A model generated the notes under the pieces. That model searched no databases, was not told the DNA's origin, and was given only the letters and a program-made list of their open reading frames with translations. The translations under genes and the position numbers were made by a program. Positions 33,218-43,168 of a DNA stretch of 64,000 nucleotides are shown one piece after another. Where the stretch lies: the NCBI RefSeq assembly GCF_001905445.1, contig NZ_LIVQ01000001.1, forward strand, positions 620,001 through 684,000. Reading direction: 5' to 3'. Source of the stretch: Streptomyces sp. CB00455. Lineage in GTDB: Bacteria; Actinomycetota; Actinomycetes; Streptomycetales; Streptomycetaceae. How positions within the stretch are numbered: the stretch's first letter is position 1; each line of letters begins with the position of its first letter.

Positions 33218-36200
33218 TCAGCCCCGGTCGGGGCGGTCGGTCACCCGCAGGGTGTTGAGCAGGGGCTTGCCGAATCCGCTGTGCGTGACGAAGCGGACGT
33301 TCAGCACCCCGTCCGTCACCGTGACCGTGTAGCTCCGGGTCAGGGCCGTGTACGTGCCTGCCTCCAGGGAGACGTCCAGCGAGGGCAGGACCTGCGCGCC
33401 CTCGGCCAGGACGTCGAAGACGCGCTTGTTCGGCTTGGTGGAGGAGAGCTCCGCGAAGCCGAGTTCGACGGTGTAGGTCCCGTTCGGCACGTTGTCGAAG
33501 CGGTACTCGTACATGCCCTCGCGCGCGCTCCGCAAGAGCCGCTGGTCGTCCGTGCCGGCGATGGTGCGGCCGGTGGACTGCACGGAGGAGTTGCCCTGGT
33601 AGCCGTACGAGCCCGCCGTGTACTTGCGGTCCGGTGACCACGCGTCGCCCAGGGCGTCGGTGGCCGCGGAGGCGGATCCCGCGTCCAGGGCGACCTGGTA
33701 GCGGGGGACGACCACCTTGACGGGGACGGTCAGGACGGGGCTCCGGCCGCTCGCCGAGGTGATCTTCAGGTCGGCGCTCAGCACTGCGCCCGGGGTCAGA
33801 CCGGCCGTGTCCACCGCGAGGGTGAGCGCTGTCGTGGCGCCGGTCGGGAGGTTTCCGGTGGCGGGGGTGGCGGTCAGCCAGGCCGCGTCCTCGGTCACGG
33901 TGAAGGCCGTGCCCAGGCCGGGGTTGGTCAGCTCCAGGGTCCGGTTCCGCTTCTGGCCGGCCGGCAGGACCACCTCGACGGCGGGCCTGGAGAGCGTCAC
34001 CCTGCCGGTGCGCAGCGACTGCGTCACGGCGGACACGTCGGCGGCCTTGACGTCGACGGTGGTCTGCGCGGGCTCGTACTGCGGCGCGGAGAGGGAGAGG
34101 GGCCTGGAGCCGGAGGGGCTCTGGACCACGTATCCGCCGTCGGCTGCGGTGGTCGCCGAGACCGCGGTGTCGCCGGTGCCGACGGTCACGGTGGCGCCGG
34201 CGACGCCGTTGCCGTCGTTGGCGTCGAGCACGCGGCCCGCCACCACGCCGCTCCTGGTCGTACGGAAGGCGATGGACTGGCCGTCCGTGAGGACGGGGGT
34301 GTTGAAGGAGTACCTGAAGGCGTCGGTGCCGGCGGCGTTCTCCACGCCGATGGTGGCCGTGGAGCCGCCCTTGATGCCGGTGCCGCCCGTCCCCTTGTAG
34401 GTGTAGGTGACGGTGCCGTCCTCGCCGATGGCCGCCGAGAAGGAGAACGTGTCGGCCTGTGCGGACCAGTGGGCCACCTGGCGCCACTCGATCACGTAGC
34501 TGCGGTGCGGGGCGGTGCCGGTGACGGCCGTGAAGACGCCGGACCCGCTGCCCGCGGCGCCGACGACGAGATCGTCCCAGAAGGGGTAGAGGGCCGCGTT
34601 CGGGGTGGCCGTGCTCGGGATGTCCCCGTTGATGTCACCGGTGTTGTTGCCGCCGAAGCTGACGGTGCCGTTGGTCCCGATCCATGCCTGGCCGTACGTC
34701 TTGCCGTACAGCGGCAGCGGGAAGGGGAGGTCGACGCGCTCGGTGGTGTTGTCGCCGGTGAGGGCGAGCCGGCCGCTGCCGGGGGCGTAGGGGCGGTCGC
34801 TCCCGGTGGCGCAGGCGTAGCCGTAGGCGTCGGTGCGCTCGGGCAGGTTCACCGTGACGGTGGTGTCGCCGGCGACGGTCGCCCTGGCGGTCGCGCCGGT
34901 GAGGCAGCGGGAGGAGTGGGTGGCCTGCACGTCGTAGGTGCCGTGCGGGAGGGTGACCTCGAAGCGGCCCTGTGCGTCGGTGGTCGCGGTCACCGGGGTG
35001 TCCGCGATGGTGACGGAGGCGCCCGCCGCGGGTCCGGCGGCGGAGGAGACGGTGCCGGTGAGCTTGCCGGAGGGGGCCTGGGCGAGGGTGAAGTCGCCGG
35101 TGGCGGTGGCGTTCTCGGTGACCGCCACGGTCGCGGTCTGCTGCCCGTAGCCGAACTTGGCGGCGCTCAGGGTGTAGTCGCCGACGGAGAGGGAGGCGAA
35201 GCGGTAGCTGCCGTCGGCCGCGGTGGTCGCCGTGCGGTCGATGGGGCCGTCCGCGGTGACCTTGGCTCCCGCGACGGGCTCGCCACCGGCGGAGCGAACG
35301 GTTCCGGCGAGGGCGCCGATGGCGCCGCGCGGGGCTGCGTTCACGGCGGCGAGGGCGTCGAGCCTGCCCTCGCCGAAGACGTTGTTGTCGGCGGCGCTGC
35401 CGCCGCACTGGCCGCTGTCGGTGTCCTGGGCGGTACCGTCGAGGAGCGACTCCGTCTGCGTGATGTCGCCTTCGAGGGCGGGTGCGGCGGACCAGAGCAG
35501 GGCGACGGTGGCCGCGGTGTGCGGTGAGGCCATGGAGGTGCCGGAGAACGCCTCGTACCCGCCGCCGGGGACGGAGGAGCGCACGTTGACGCCCGGGGCG
35601 GCGATGTTCGGCTTGATGATGCCGCCGGGGCCCGCTCCGCGCGAGGAGAAGGACGCGACGGCGTTGTCGATGTCGAAGGCGCCGGAGCTGTAGGAGGCGG
35701 CGTAGTCCCCTGGGGAGCCGCTGGTGGCGCAGCCCGGTCCGGAGTTGCCGTTGGAGAAGGCCGGGAAGATGCCGGCGGCCCGCCAGGTGTCGACGATCTG
35801 CCGGTACCAGTCGTCGTGCGTGGAGCTGCCCCAGGAGTTGTTCACGATGTGCGGGGCGAGGTCGGGGCGGGGGTCGTGGCCGGCGAGGTCGGTCGGGGCG
35901 ACGATCCACTGGCCGGAGGCGAGCAGCGAGGCTTCGGAGCAGGAGTTGGTCTCGCAGCCCTTGGCGGCGATCCACGTGGCGCCCGGTGCGACGCCGATCT
36001 TGTTGGCTCCGCCGTCGTCGCCGACCATGGTGCCCATGGTGTGGGTGCCGTGGTCGTTGTTGTCGCAGGGGGCGGCGGTGGGGCAGACGCCGGCCGGATC
36101 GAACCAGTTGTAGTCGTGGTGGTAGGAACCGTCCGCGTTCTTGCCGCGGTACTGGTTGTTGACGGCCGGGTGGGTGTAGTCCACGCCGCTGTCGATGTTG

Positions 36201-36781
36201 GCGACGACGATGCCCTCGCCGCGCACGCCGGCCTGTTCCCAGACCTGGGGGGCCTTGATGCGGTCGATGTTCCACTCGACGGCGTCGGCCGCTGCTTGTT
36301 CGCGCTTGCCCTCGGCGGGCTTGGGGAGCTCGACCTTGTCGTCGGCGTCGATCCTGGACACCTCGGGGCGCTGCGCGAGTGTGCCGGCGAGTTTTTGGCT
36401 GCCGACGACGCGGACGGCGTTCACGATCCAGTACGAGGTGTAGTCGGCGCCGGCACCCTGCAGGGCCTTGACCACTTCGGCCTGGCTGCGCGCGGCGTGG
36501 TCCTGCTTGGCCTTGAGCACCGTACCGGCCTTGGCCGCGCGGGTGCGCTGCCTGCCCGCGGCGCTGAGGTCGGCGGCGCTGTCGAGGTAGACCCAGAAGA
36601 CGGCCTTGGCCGAGTCGTCGAGCTGGGCGCGGAGCTTGGGCTCGATCTTGCGTTCGGCCGCGGTGGGGGTGGGGCCGGGGTCCGGTGCGGCCGCGGCGAC
36701 GCCCGCCCCGAGCGGGAGGAGCAGGACGGAGGTGAGGGCGGCGAGCGCCGTGCGTAAGGGTCGTATGGTGCGTCGGGCCAC
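33218..36781 (-). CDS. Secreted multidomain subtilisin-like (S8) protease
   Basis: 1187 aa. Sec signal peptide (ALAALTSVLLLPLGAGVAAA), I9-type inhibitory propeptide (~45-150), S8 catalytic domain with Asp197 (VVANIDSGVDYTHPAV), His244 (NDHGTHTMG), Asn oxyanion region IVNNSWGSS and Ser416 (SGTSMASPH). Downstream: carboxypeptidase-regulatory-like beta sandwiches (GTVRSAGGEPVAGAKV; GTVSSAAGPAAGASVTI; AGRVLDANDGNGVAGATV), a nidogen-like PFPLPLYGKTYGQAWIGTNG segment, and a C-terminal malectin-like domain (GYQGNSSVQSTGRTIAGTDD). It resembles bacillopeptidase F-type enzymes, digesting extracellular protein. Divergent from the MFS gene; ends in its own hairpin. Confidence 0.94.
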   Translation of the reverse strand: MARRTIRPLRTALAALTSVLLLPLGAGVAAAAPDPGPTPTAAERKIEPKLRAQLDDSAKAVFWVYLDSAADLSAAGRQRTRAAKAGTVLKAKQDHAARSQAEVVKALQGAGADYTSYWIVNAVRVVGSQKLAGTLAQRPEVSRIDADDKVELPKPAEGKREQAAADAVEWNIDRIKAPQVWEQAGVRGEGIVVANIDSGVDYTHPAVNNQYRGKNADGSYHHDYNWFDPAGVCPTAAPCDNNDHGTHTMGTMVGDDGGANKIGVAPGATWIAAKGCETNSCSEASLLASGQWIVAPTDLAGHDPRPDLAPHIVNNSWGSSTHDDWYRQIVDTWRAAGIFPAFSNGNSGPGCATSGSPGDYAASYSSGAFDIDNAVASFSSRGAGPGGIIKPNIAAPGVNVRSSVPGGGYEAFSGTSMASPHTAATVALLWSAAPALEGDITQTESLLDGTAQDTDSGQCGGSAADNNVFGEGRLDALAAVNAAPRGAIGALAGTVRSAGGEPVAGAKVTADGPIDRTATTAADGSYRFASLSVGDYTLSAAKFGYGQQTATVAVTENATATGDFTLAQAPSGKLTGTVSSAAGPAAGASVTIADTPVTATTDAQGRFEVTLPHGTYDVQATHSSRCLTGATARATVAGDTTVTVNLPERTDAYGYACATGSDRPYAPGSGRLALTGDNTTERVDLPFPLPLYGKTYGQAWIGTNGTVSFGGNNTGDINGDIPSTATPNAALYPFWDDLVVGAAGSGSGVFTAVTGTAPHRSYVIEWRQVAHWSAQADTFSFSAAIGEDGTVTYTYKGTGGTGIKGGSTATIGVENAAGTDAFRYSFNTPVLTDGQSIAFRTTRSGVVAGRVLDANDGNGVAGATVTVGTGDTAVSATTAADGGYVVQSPSGSRPLSLSAPQYEPAQTTVDVKAADVSAVTQSLRTGRVTLSRPAVEVVLPAGQKRNRTLELTNPGLGTAFTVTEDAAWLTATPATGNLPTGATTALTLAVDTAGLTPGAVLSADLKITSASGRSPVLTVPVKVVVPRYQVALDAGSASAATDALGDAWSPDRKYTAGSYGYQGNSSVQSTGRTIAGTDDQRLLRSAREGMYEYRFDNVPNGTYTVELGFAELSSTKPNKRVFDVLAEGAQVLPSLDVSLEAGTYTALTRSYTVTVTDGVLNVRFVTHSGFGKPLLNTLRVTDRPDRG

Positions 36782-36960
36782 GTGTGGTCTCCTCGTTGCG
36801 CCGTGTGCAGGCTGTGCGGGAAGGATGTGCGCGACGTGCGCGGGTCATGGTGATTCAGTGCCATGTCCATTACAAGAGGGCCTTATGAGCCGCACCCGCT
36901 CCGCCGGCCGCCCCCGGGCCCCCGGTGGCCCTTCCCGGCCGCGCGGTCCAGCCTGAAGTC

Positions 36961-38541
36961 ATGACCGCGCCCGCCGAACCGCCCGAACCGCACGAACCGG
37001 CGTCCCAACCGCACGGACCAGCGCCGGAGCCGGGGCCGGGGCCGACGCGGGGGCCGACGCCTGGGCCGACGCCGGGAGCCCGGCCCGAAGTACCGATCGC
37101 CTCCGCGCGGGGCCGCTGGATCCTGCTGGCCACCGTGCTGGGGTCGGGCATGGCGCTGCTGGACTCGACGGTGGTCAATGTCGCCCTCCCGCGCATCGGC
37201 CGGGACCTCGACGCCGACATGGCGGTTCTCCAGTGGACGGTGAACGCCTACCTGCTGACGCTGGCCGGACTGATCCTCGTCGGCGGCGCGCTCGGCGACC
37301 GCTTCGGCAGGCGCCGCGTCTTCGTGCTCGGCGTGGTGTGGTTCGCGGTGGGCTCCCTGCTGTGCGGCCTCGCGCCGAACGCCGGGGTACTGGTGGCCTC
37401 CCGCGCCCTGCAGGGCGTCGGCGGAGCGCTGCTCACCCCCGGCTCTCTGGCGCTGATCCAGGGCTCGATCCGGCCCGGTGACCGGGGCAGGGCCGTGGGC
37501 CTGTGGTCGGGGCTGGGCGGGGTCGGCGCGGCCGTCGGGCCCTTCCTCGGCGGCTGGCTCGTGGACGGCCCCGGCTGGCGCTGGGTGTTCCTGCTGAACG
37601 TGCCGGTCGCCGCGCTGTGCGTGCCGGTGGCCCTGCGCCACGTGCCGGAGTCGCGCGATCCGCACGCGCACGGCCGCTTCGACGTGGCCGGTGCGGTCCT
37701 GGCCGCGGGGGCGCTGGCGCTGGTCACCTACGCGCTGATCGAGGCCCGCTCCGGCAGCCCGCTGGTGATCGCCTCCGCGGTGGGTGGTGTCCTGCTGGCG
37801 GTGGCGTTCGTGTGCGTCGAGCGGCGGCGGGCCCATCCGATGGTGCCGCCGGAGATCTTCGCCTCCCGGCAGTTCACCGCCGTCAACCTGGTGACCCTGT
37901 GCGTGTACGCGGCGTTCGGCGGCTTCTTCTTCCTGGTCGTCCTCCAGCTCCAGGTGGTCGCCGGCTACTCGGCGCTGGCCGCCGGGGCGGCGCTGCTCCC
38001 GACGACCGCGCTGATGCTGCTTCTCTCCGCCCGCTCGGGGGAGCTCGCAGAGCGCATCGGGCCGCGGATCCCGCTGACCGTGGGGCCGCTGCTGTGCGCG
38101 GCCGGGATGCTGCTGATGCTGCGGGTGGGGCCGGATGCCTCGTACGTGGCGGACGTGCTGCCCGCGCTCCTGGTGATGGGGGCGGGGATGGTCACTTTGG
38201 TGGCGCCGCTGACCTCGGCCGTACTGGCGTCGGTGGATCCGGGCCGGGCGGGGCTGGCCAGCGGGATCAACAACGCGGCGGCGCGCGTGGCCGGACTGCT
38301 CGCGGTGGCGGCGCTGCCGCTGCTGTCCGGGATGGGGCCCGAGGCGTACCTGTCGCCCGTCGAGTTCGACGCCGCCTTCGGCCGGGCCATGCCCTGGTGC
38401 GCGGGGGTGCTCGTGGCGGGCGCGACCCTGGCCTGGGCGACCGTACGGACTCCGGCACCCGGAGCGCCGCACCCGCAGTGCCGCACCCAGTGCGCGGTGA
38501 CCGCTCCGCCGCTGGAGTCCCCCGGCGCGGCGGAGCGCTGA
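36961..38541 (+). CDS. MFS drug-type exporter (DHA2 family, 14 helices)
   Basis: 526 aa. Motif A GGALGDRFGRRRVFVLG and motif C (GLGGVGAAVGPFLGGWLV) mark a drug:proton antiporter. N-terminal DSTVVNVALPRIGRDL, then WTVNAYLLTLAGLIL, are typical of EmrB/QacA types. A Pro/Gly tandem PGPGPTRGPTPGPTPGA lies before the first helix. The chosen ATG (MTAPAEPP) follows a 23-codon ORF (36883-36954, stop TGA) by four bases, so translational coupling to a leader peptide is possible. No local regulator. Substrate unknown. Confidence 0.92.
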   Translation: MTAPAEPPEPHEPASQPHGPAPEPGPGPTRGPTPGPTPGARPEVPIASARGRWILLATVLGSGMALLDSTVVNVALPRIGRDLDADMAVLQWTVNAYLLTLAGLILVGGALGDRFGRRRVFVLGVVWFAVGSLLCGLAPNAGVLVASRALQGVGGALLTPGSLALIQGSIRPGDRGRAVGLWSGLGGVGAAVGPFLGGWLVDGPGWRWVFLLNVPVAALCVPVALRHVPESRDPHAHGRFDVAGAVLAAGALALVTYALIEARSGSPLVIASAVGGVLLAVAFVCVERRRAHPMVPPEIFASRQFTAVNLVTLCVYAAFGGFFFLVVLQLQVVAGYSALAAGAALLPTTALMLLLSARSGELAERIGPRIPLTVGPLLCAAGMLLMLRVGPDASYVADVLPALLVMGAGMVTLVAPLTSAVLASVDPGRAGLASGINNAAARVAGLLAVAALPLLSGMGPEAYLSPVEFDAAFGRAMPWCAGVLVAGATLAWATVRTPAPGAPHPQCRTQCAVTAPPLESPGAAER

Positions 38542-38738
38542 GCCCTGCCGGATGCGAGGGGGCCAGCGGGGCCGGACGGGCGGCCGGTCGTCGCGGTTCA
38601 AGGTGCGGTCCGCACGGCGCTCCGGGCGGCTGGAATTCGCCTGCGCCCGGTGCGCCTGCGCGGCGGTCGCTTCGCTGCTGGTCCTGGGCGGGACACACCC
38701 TCGGCGGCGCCGCCGGCCCTGTTGCGCGACCGGCTTGA

Positions 38739-40481
<1,743 letters not shown>

Positions 40482-40546
40482 CCGCTCCCGGTCGCACGGG
40501 GCGGGGCCGGGGCCGGTCGGATCCACCGAGCGGCCCCGAACCCGTG

Positions 40547-41026
40547 TCAGTGACCGGGCAGCACGCACACGCTGTCGAGGCCGAGCACGTGGTTGAGCCG
40601 TCCGAAGGCCAGCCAGGACCCGATGCTCATCGTCAGTTCGACGATCTCCAGCTGGCTGTAGTGCGCGGACATCCGGTCCCAGAATTCGTCGTCGAGACCG
40701 TGGTGGTCGAGGGTGTACCGCTCGGCGTACTCCGCCGCCAGCCGGGTGCGGTCGTCGAACGCCTGCGTGGTGCGCCACTCGGTGACCGCGCCGGAGAACT
40801 CCTCCTCGACCTTCTCCCCCTCCCGCTCGGTACGCCAGTCCAGACAGAAGACGCACCCGTTGATCTGGGCGACGCGCAGCCGCGCCGCCTCGAACTCCCG
40901 CAGGCCGAGAGTGCTGTGGGCGTACACCGACAAGGAGAAGTTGGCCGCGGCCGTGCCGATGCCGGGAACCATGTCGCCCCATACGTACTCGATCGGGTGC
41001 CGGCCTTCGGGGATGTCGATCCTCAT
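40547..41026 (-). CDS. Carboxymuconolactone decarboxylase/AhpD-like protein
   Basis: 159 aa. AhpD-fold with the CxxC redox motif and partner His: VAQINGCVFCLDWRTEREG. C-terminal helix VELTMSIGSWLAFGRLNHVL. Probably a small peroxidatic/disulphide-exchange protein. Its ATG overlaps the stop of the upstream reductase gene by four bases, so the two are translated together and probably work in one pathway. Confidence 0.9.
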   Translation of the reverse strand: MRIDIPEGRHPIEYVWGDMVPGIGTAAANFSLSVYAHSTLGLREFEAARLRVAQINGCVFCLDWRTEREGEKVEEEFSGAVTEWRTTQAFDDRTRLAAEYAERYTLDHHGLDDEFWDRMSAHYSQLEIVELTMSIGSWLAFGRLNHVLGLDSVCVLPGH

Positions 41027-42105
41027 GACTGTTTCCTTCCGAGTCTGCCGATGGCGGGGCGGAGCGGGACGTCGAGCGCGTCGTACAGTCCGGGCGGCGC
41101 CCCGGCGAGCCAGTCGATGGCGCCCACCAGGCGCCCGACGGCGGTGGCGTTGCCGCCCGCCGAGCGGTTCTCGCCCTCGTCCGTGGCCTCGATGGTGACC
41201 TCGATGCGGGGACGGCCCTCGATGACGACCCGGTGCGCGCCGTCGCCGCCGTCGGGCGGCGCCGGCCAGTCCGGTGCGCAGGAGGCGTGGATGCGGGTGA
41301 CGTGCTCGATGACGATGCGGGGCTCGCCCTCGACGATTCCCTGGACCTCGAACCGGATCGCTCCCTGGGTGCCGGCGTCGAAGACGCCCATCGTCCTGGT
41401 GGTCACGGTGGTGTCGAGCGCGCGCCGGTCCACCGTCTCGCGGATCCCGTCGAGTTCGACGCCGAGGGCGCGGGCCATCATGCGTATCTGCCCGCCCCAC
41501 ACCATGGTCGGGACCGAGGGCATGAGCATCATCGGCTCGTACTCCATCGGCCGGCCCATGCCGACGAGGTGGCGGACGGAGTCCGGCTGGTCGTAGGTGG
41601 AGTAGTCGAAGATCTCCTGGCAGCGGATGGCGTCGATGGTGGTGCCGAGCCCGCTGAGCAGCAGGGGGAGCACGTCGTTGCCCCAGCCCGGGTCGACGCC
41701 GGAGGCGAAGAGCGATCCGCCCCCCTCCGCCACCGCGGACAGCACCGGGTCGCGGAACTCCGCGGGCGCGCCGCGGTGGTCGTACAGGGGGTACAGCGCG
41801 GGGCTGACGACCACCGCGCCGGCGCGGATCGCCCGGGTGATGTCGGCGAGGGCGCCGTCGGGCCGGACGTCCCCGGAGGCCGCGTACACCACGGCCCGGG
41901 GGCGGGCGGCCAGTACCGCTTCGACGTCATCGGTGGCCGCGACCCCCAACGGGCGTTCGAGCCGACCCAGTTCGCCCGCGTCGCGGCCGACCTTGGCTGG
42001 ATCGTGGACGATGACCGCGGAGAGTTTCAGCTCGGGATGGGCCTCGACGGCGCGGATGGCCAAGCGGCCGACGTTGCCGGTGCCCCAGACAACCGTGGGA
42101 ATCAT
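41023..42105 (-). CDS. NAD(P)-dependent reductase of the DHDPR / amine-dehydrogenase-like family
   Basis: 360 aa. Rossmann fold MIPTVVWGTGNVGRLAIRAV, then AVVYAASGDVRPDGALADIT and FASGVDPGWGNDVLPLLLSG as in dihydrodipicolinate-reductase-like proteins and 2,4-diaminopentanoate dehydrogenases. These are common in actinobacterial catabolic loci and mostly uncharacterised. Operon with the CMD-fold gene, convergent with choA. A role near steroid or amine oxidation is only inference from position. Confidence 0.82.
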   Translation of the reverse strand: MIPTVVWGTGNVGRLAIRAVEAHPELKLSAVIVHDPAKVGRDAGELGRLERPLGVAATDDVEAVLAARPRAVVYAASGDVRPDGALADITRAIRAGAVVVSPALYPLYDHRGAPAEFRDPVLSAVAEGGGSLFASGVDPGWGNDVLPLLLSGLGTTIDAIRCQEIFDYSTYDQPDSVRHLVGMGRPMEYEPMMLMPSVPTMVWGGQIRMMARALGVELDGIRETVDRRALDTTVTTRTMGVFDAGTQGAIRFEVQGIVEGEPRIVIEHVTRIHASCAPDWPAPPDGGDGAHRVVIEGRPRIEVTIEATDEGENRSAGGNATAVGRLVGAIDWLAGAPPGLYDALDVPLRPAIGRLGRKQS

Positions 42106-42161
42106 GCGCGGAGGGTAGCGGCAGGACCTGCACGTTTCCAGAGGCGAGCGCCCGGGTGGTG

Positions 42162-42425
42162 TTACTGGTTCTGGCCGCCCAGTACGAAGAGGAGGTAGAC
42201 GAAGAACGCGAAGAGGTGGCCCACGAACAAGTAGGCGATCAGCCGGATCACCAGACCGCGGGGGAACTTCGACTCCATGCGCATCCGCACGGAGACCGGC
42301 GCCCGCTCCGGCAGCGGCTCGGCCTGCGGCGGCACGTCGTCCGCCCGGGACGGGGACGTCGCGGGGGAAGCGGAAGGGGAAGGGGTCGGGGTCGGGGTCG
42401 GGGTCGGGTGAGAGGCAGGTGACAC
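42162..42425 (-). CDS. DUF6126-type small membrane protein
   Basis: 87 aa, GTG start with GAGGAG upstream. A Pro/Thr/Ser repeat leader (PTPTPTPTPSPSASPATSPS) precedes a conserved C-terminus: basic segment SVRMRMESKFPRGLVIRLIA and one helix AYLFVGHLFAFFVYLLFVLG. This pattern and its place 22 bp after an Xre-cupin regulator are typical of DUF6126. Function unknown. Confidence 0.82.
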   Translation of the reverse strand: MSPASHPTPTPTPTPSPSASPATSPSRADDVPPQAEPLPERAPVSVRMRMESKFPRGLVIRLIAYLFVGHLFAFFVYLLFVLGGQNQ

Positions 42426-42447
42426 GGGTAGGGCTCCTCGGCTGGCG

Positions 42448-43110
42448 CTAACGGTGGCGTGCGGGGGCGGGGGCGGAGGGAGCGGCGCCGAGGCACAGCC
42501 CGGCGAGGCTGCTCTGCAGCAGGGTGTGGACGAACAGCAGGTCGCATCCGCCGGGTCCGGCGGCCGCGATCCGGTGCGGGGTGAGCGAGTCGAAGTGCGC
42601 GCTGTCGCCCGGCTCCAGCAGGTGCTCGCCCTCCCCGAGGTGCAGCCGGAGCCGACCGCTCAGCACGTACAGCCACTCCTCCCCCGGATGGACGCGGACC
42701 AGCTCGCCCTGCCCCCGGCCGTGCGGGACGTGCACCCGCAGCGCCTGCATTCCGCGTCCGGAGCTGCCGGCCTGCCAGTACGTCCACCCGTCGGCCTCGC
42801 GGGCGCCCGGGGCGCCGGCCCGTACGATGGGATCGGCGACGGCGGGTGTCTCGCCGAGCAGTTCGGAGACGGTCGTGCCGTAGGTGCGGGCGAGGGTCAG
42901 GAGCAGCGGCAGGGACGGCTGGCGCCGCCCGGTCTCCAGGCGGGAGAGGTGGGCGGGCGAGAGCCCGGCCCGCGCGGCGGCGGCCTCCAGGGTCAGCCCG
43001 GCGCGGCGTCGCAGCTCACGCAGTTGCGGGGCTACGGCGGCCAGCTCGCCGCCGGGTGCCTCCTCGGGGCCGGCCGCCTCGTCGGGGCCGGTGGCAGGAC
43101 CGGGTGTCAT
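42448..43110 (-). CDS. Xre-cupin transcriptional regulator
   Basis: 220 aa. N-terminal helix-turn-helix (LRELRRRAGLTLEAAAARAG, LSPAHLSRLETGRRQPSLPL) and C-terminal cupin (RVHPGEEWLYVLSGRLRLHL, LEPGDSAHFDSLTPHRI) expected to bind a small ligand. Heads a two-gene operon with the DUF6126 protein. Two TTRCC-N5-GGCAA palindromes upstream point to autoregulation. Confidence 0.92.
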   Translation of the reverse strand: MTPGPATGPDEAAGPEEAPGGELAAVAPQLRELRRRAGLTLEAAAARAGLSPAHLSRLETGRRQPSLPLLLTLARTYGTTVSELLGETPAVADPIVRAGAPGAREADGWTYWQAGSSGRGMQALRVHVPHGRGQGELVRVHPGEEWLYVLSGRLRLHLGEGEHLLEPGDSAHFDSLTPHRIAAAGPGGCDLLFVHTLLQSSLAGLCLGAAPSAPAPARHR

Positions 43111-43130
43111 GCTCCGATTGAGCCAGATAC

Positions 43131-43145
43131 TTACCTTCCTGGCAA
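43131..43145. promoter_or_regulatory. Xre operator site, imperfect copy
   Basis: TTACC-TTCCT-GGCAA, 20 bp upstream of the Xre-cupin start. Its centre is 21 bp from that of the perfect copy, two helical turns, so two dimers would bind the same DNA face. Confidence 0.6.
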
Positions 43146-43150
43146 CGCGC

Positions 43151-43167
43151 TTTGCCTCTGAGGCAAA
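43151..43167. promoter_or_regulatory. Xre operator site, perfect palindrome
   Basis: TTTGCC-TCTGA-GGCAAA, 6-bp perfect arms, directly after the ATP ligase stop and upstream of the Xre-cupin gene. Confidence 0.65.
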
Positions 43168-43168
43168 A

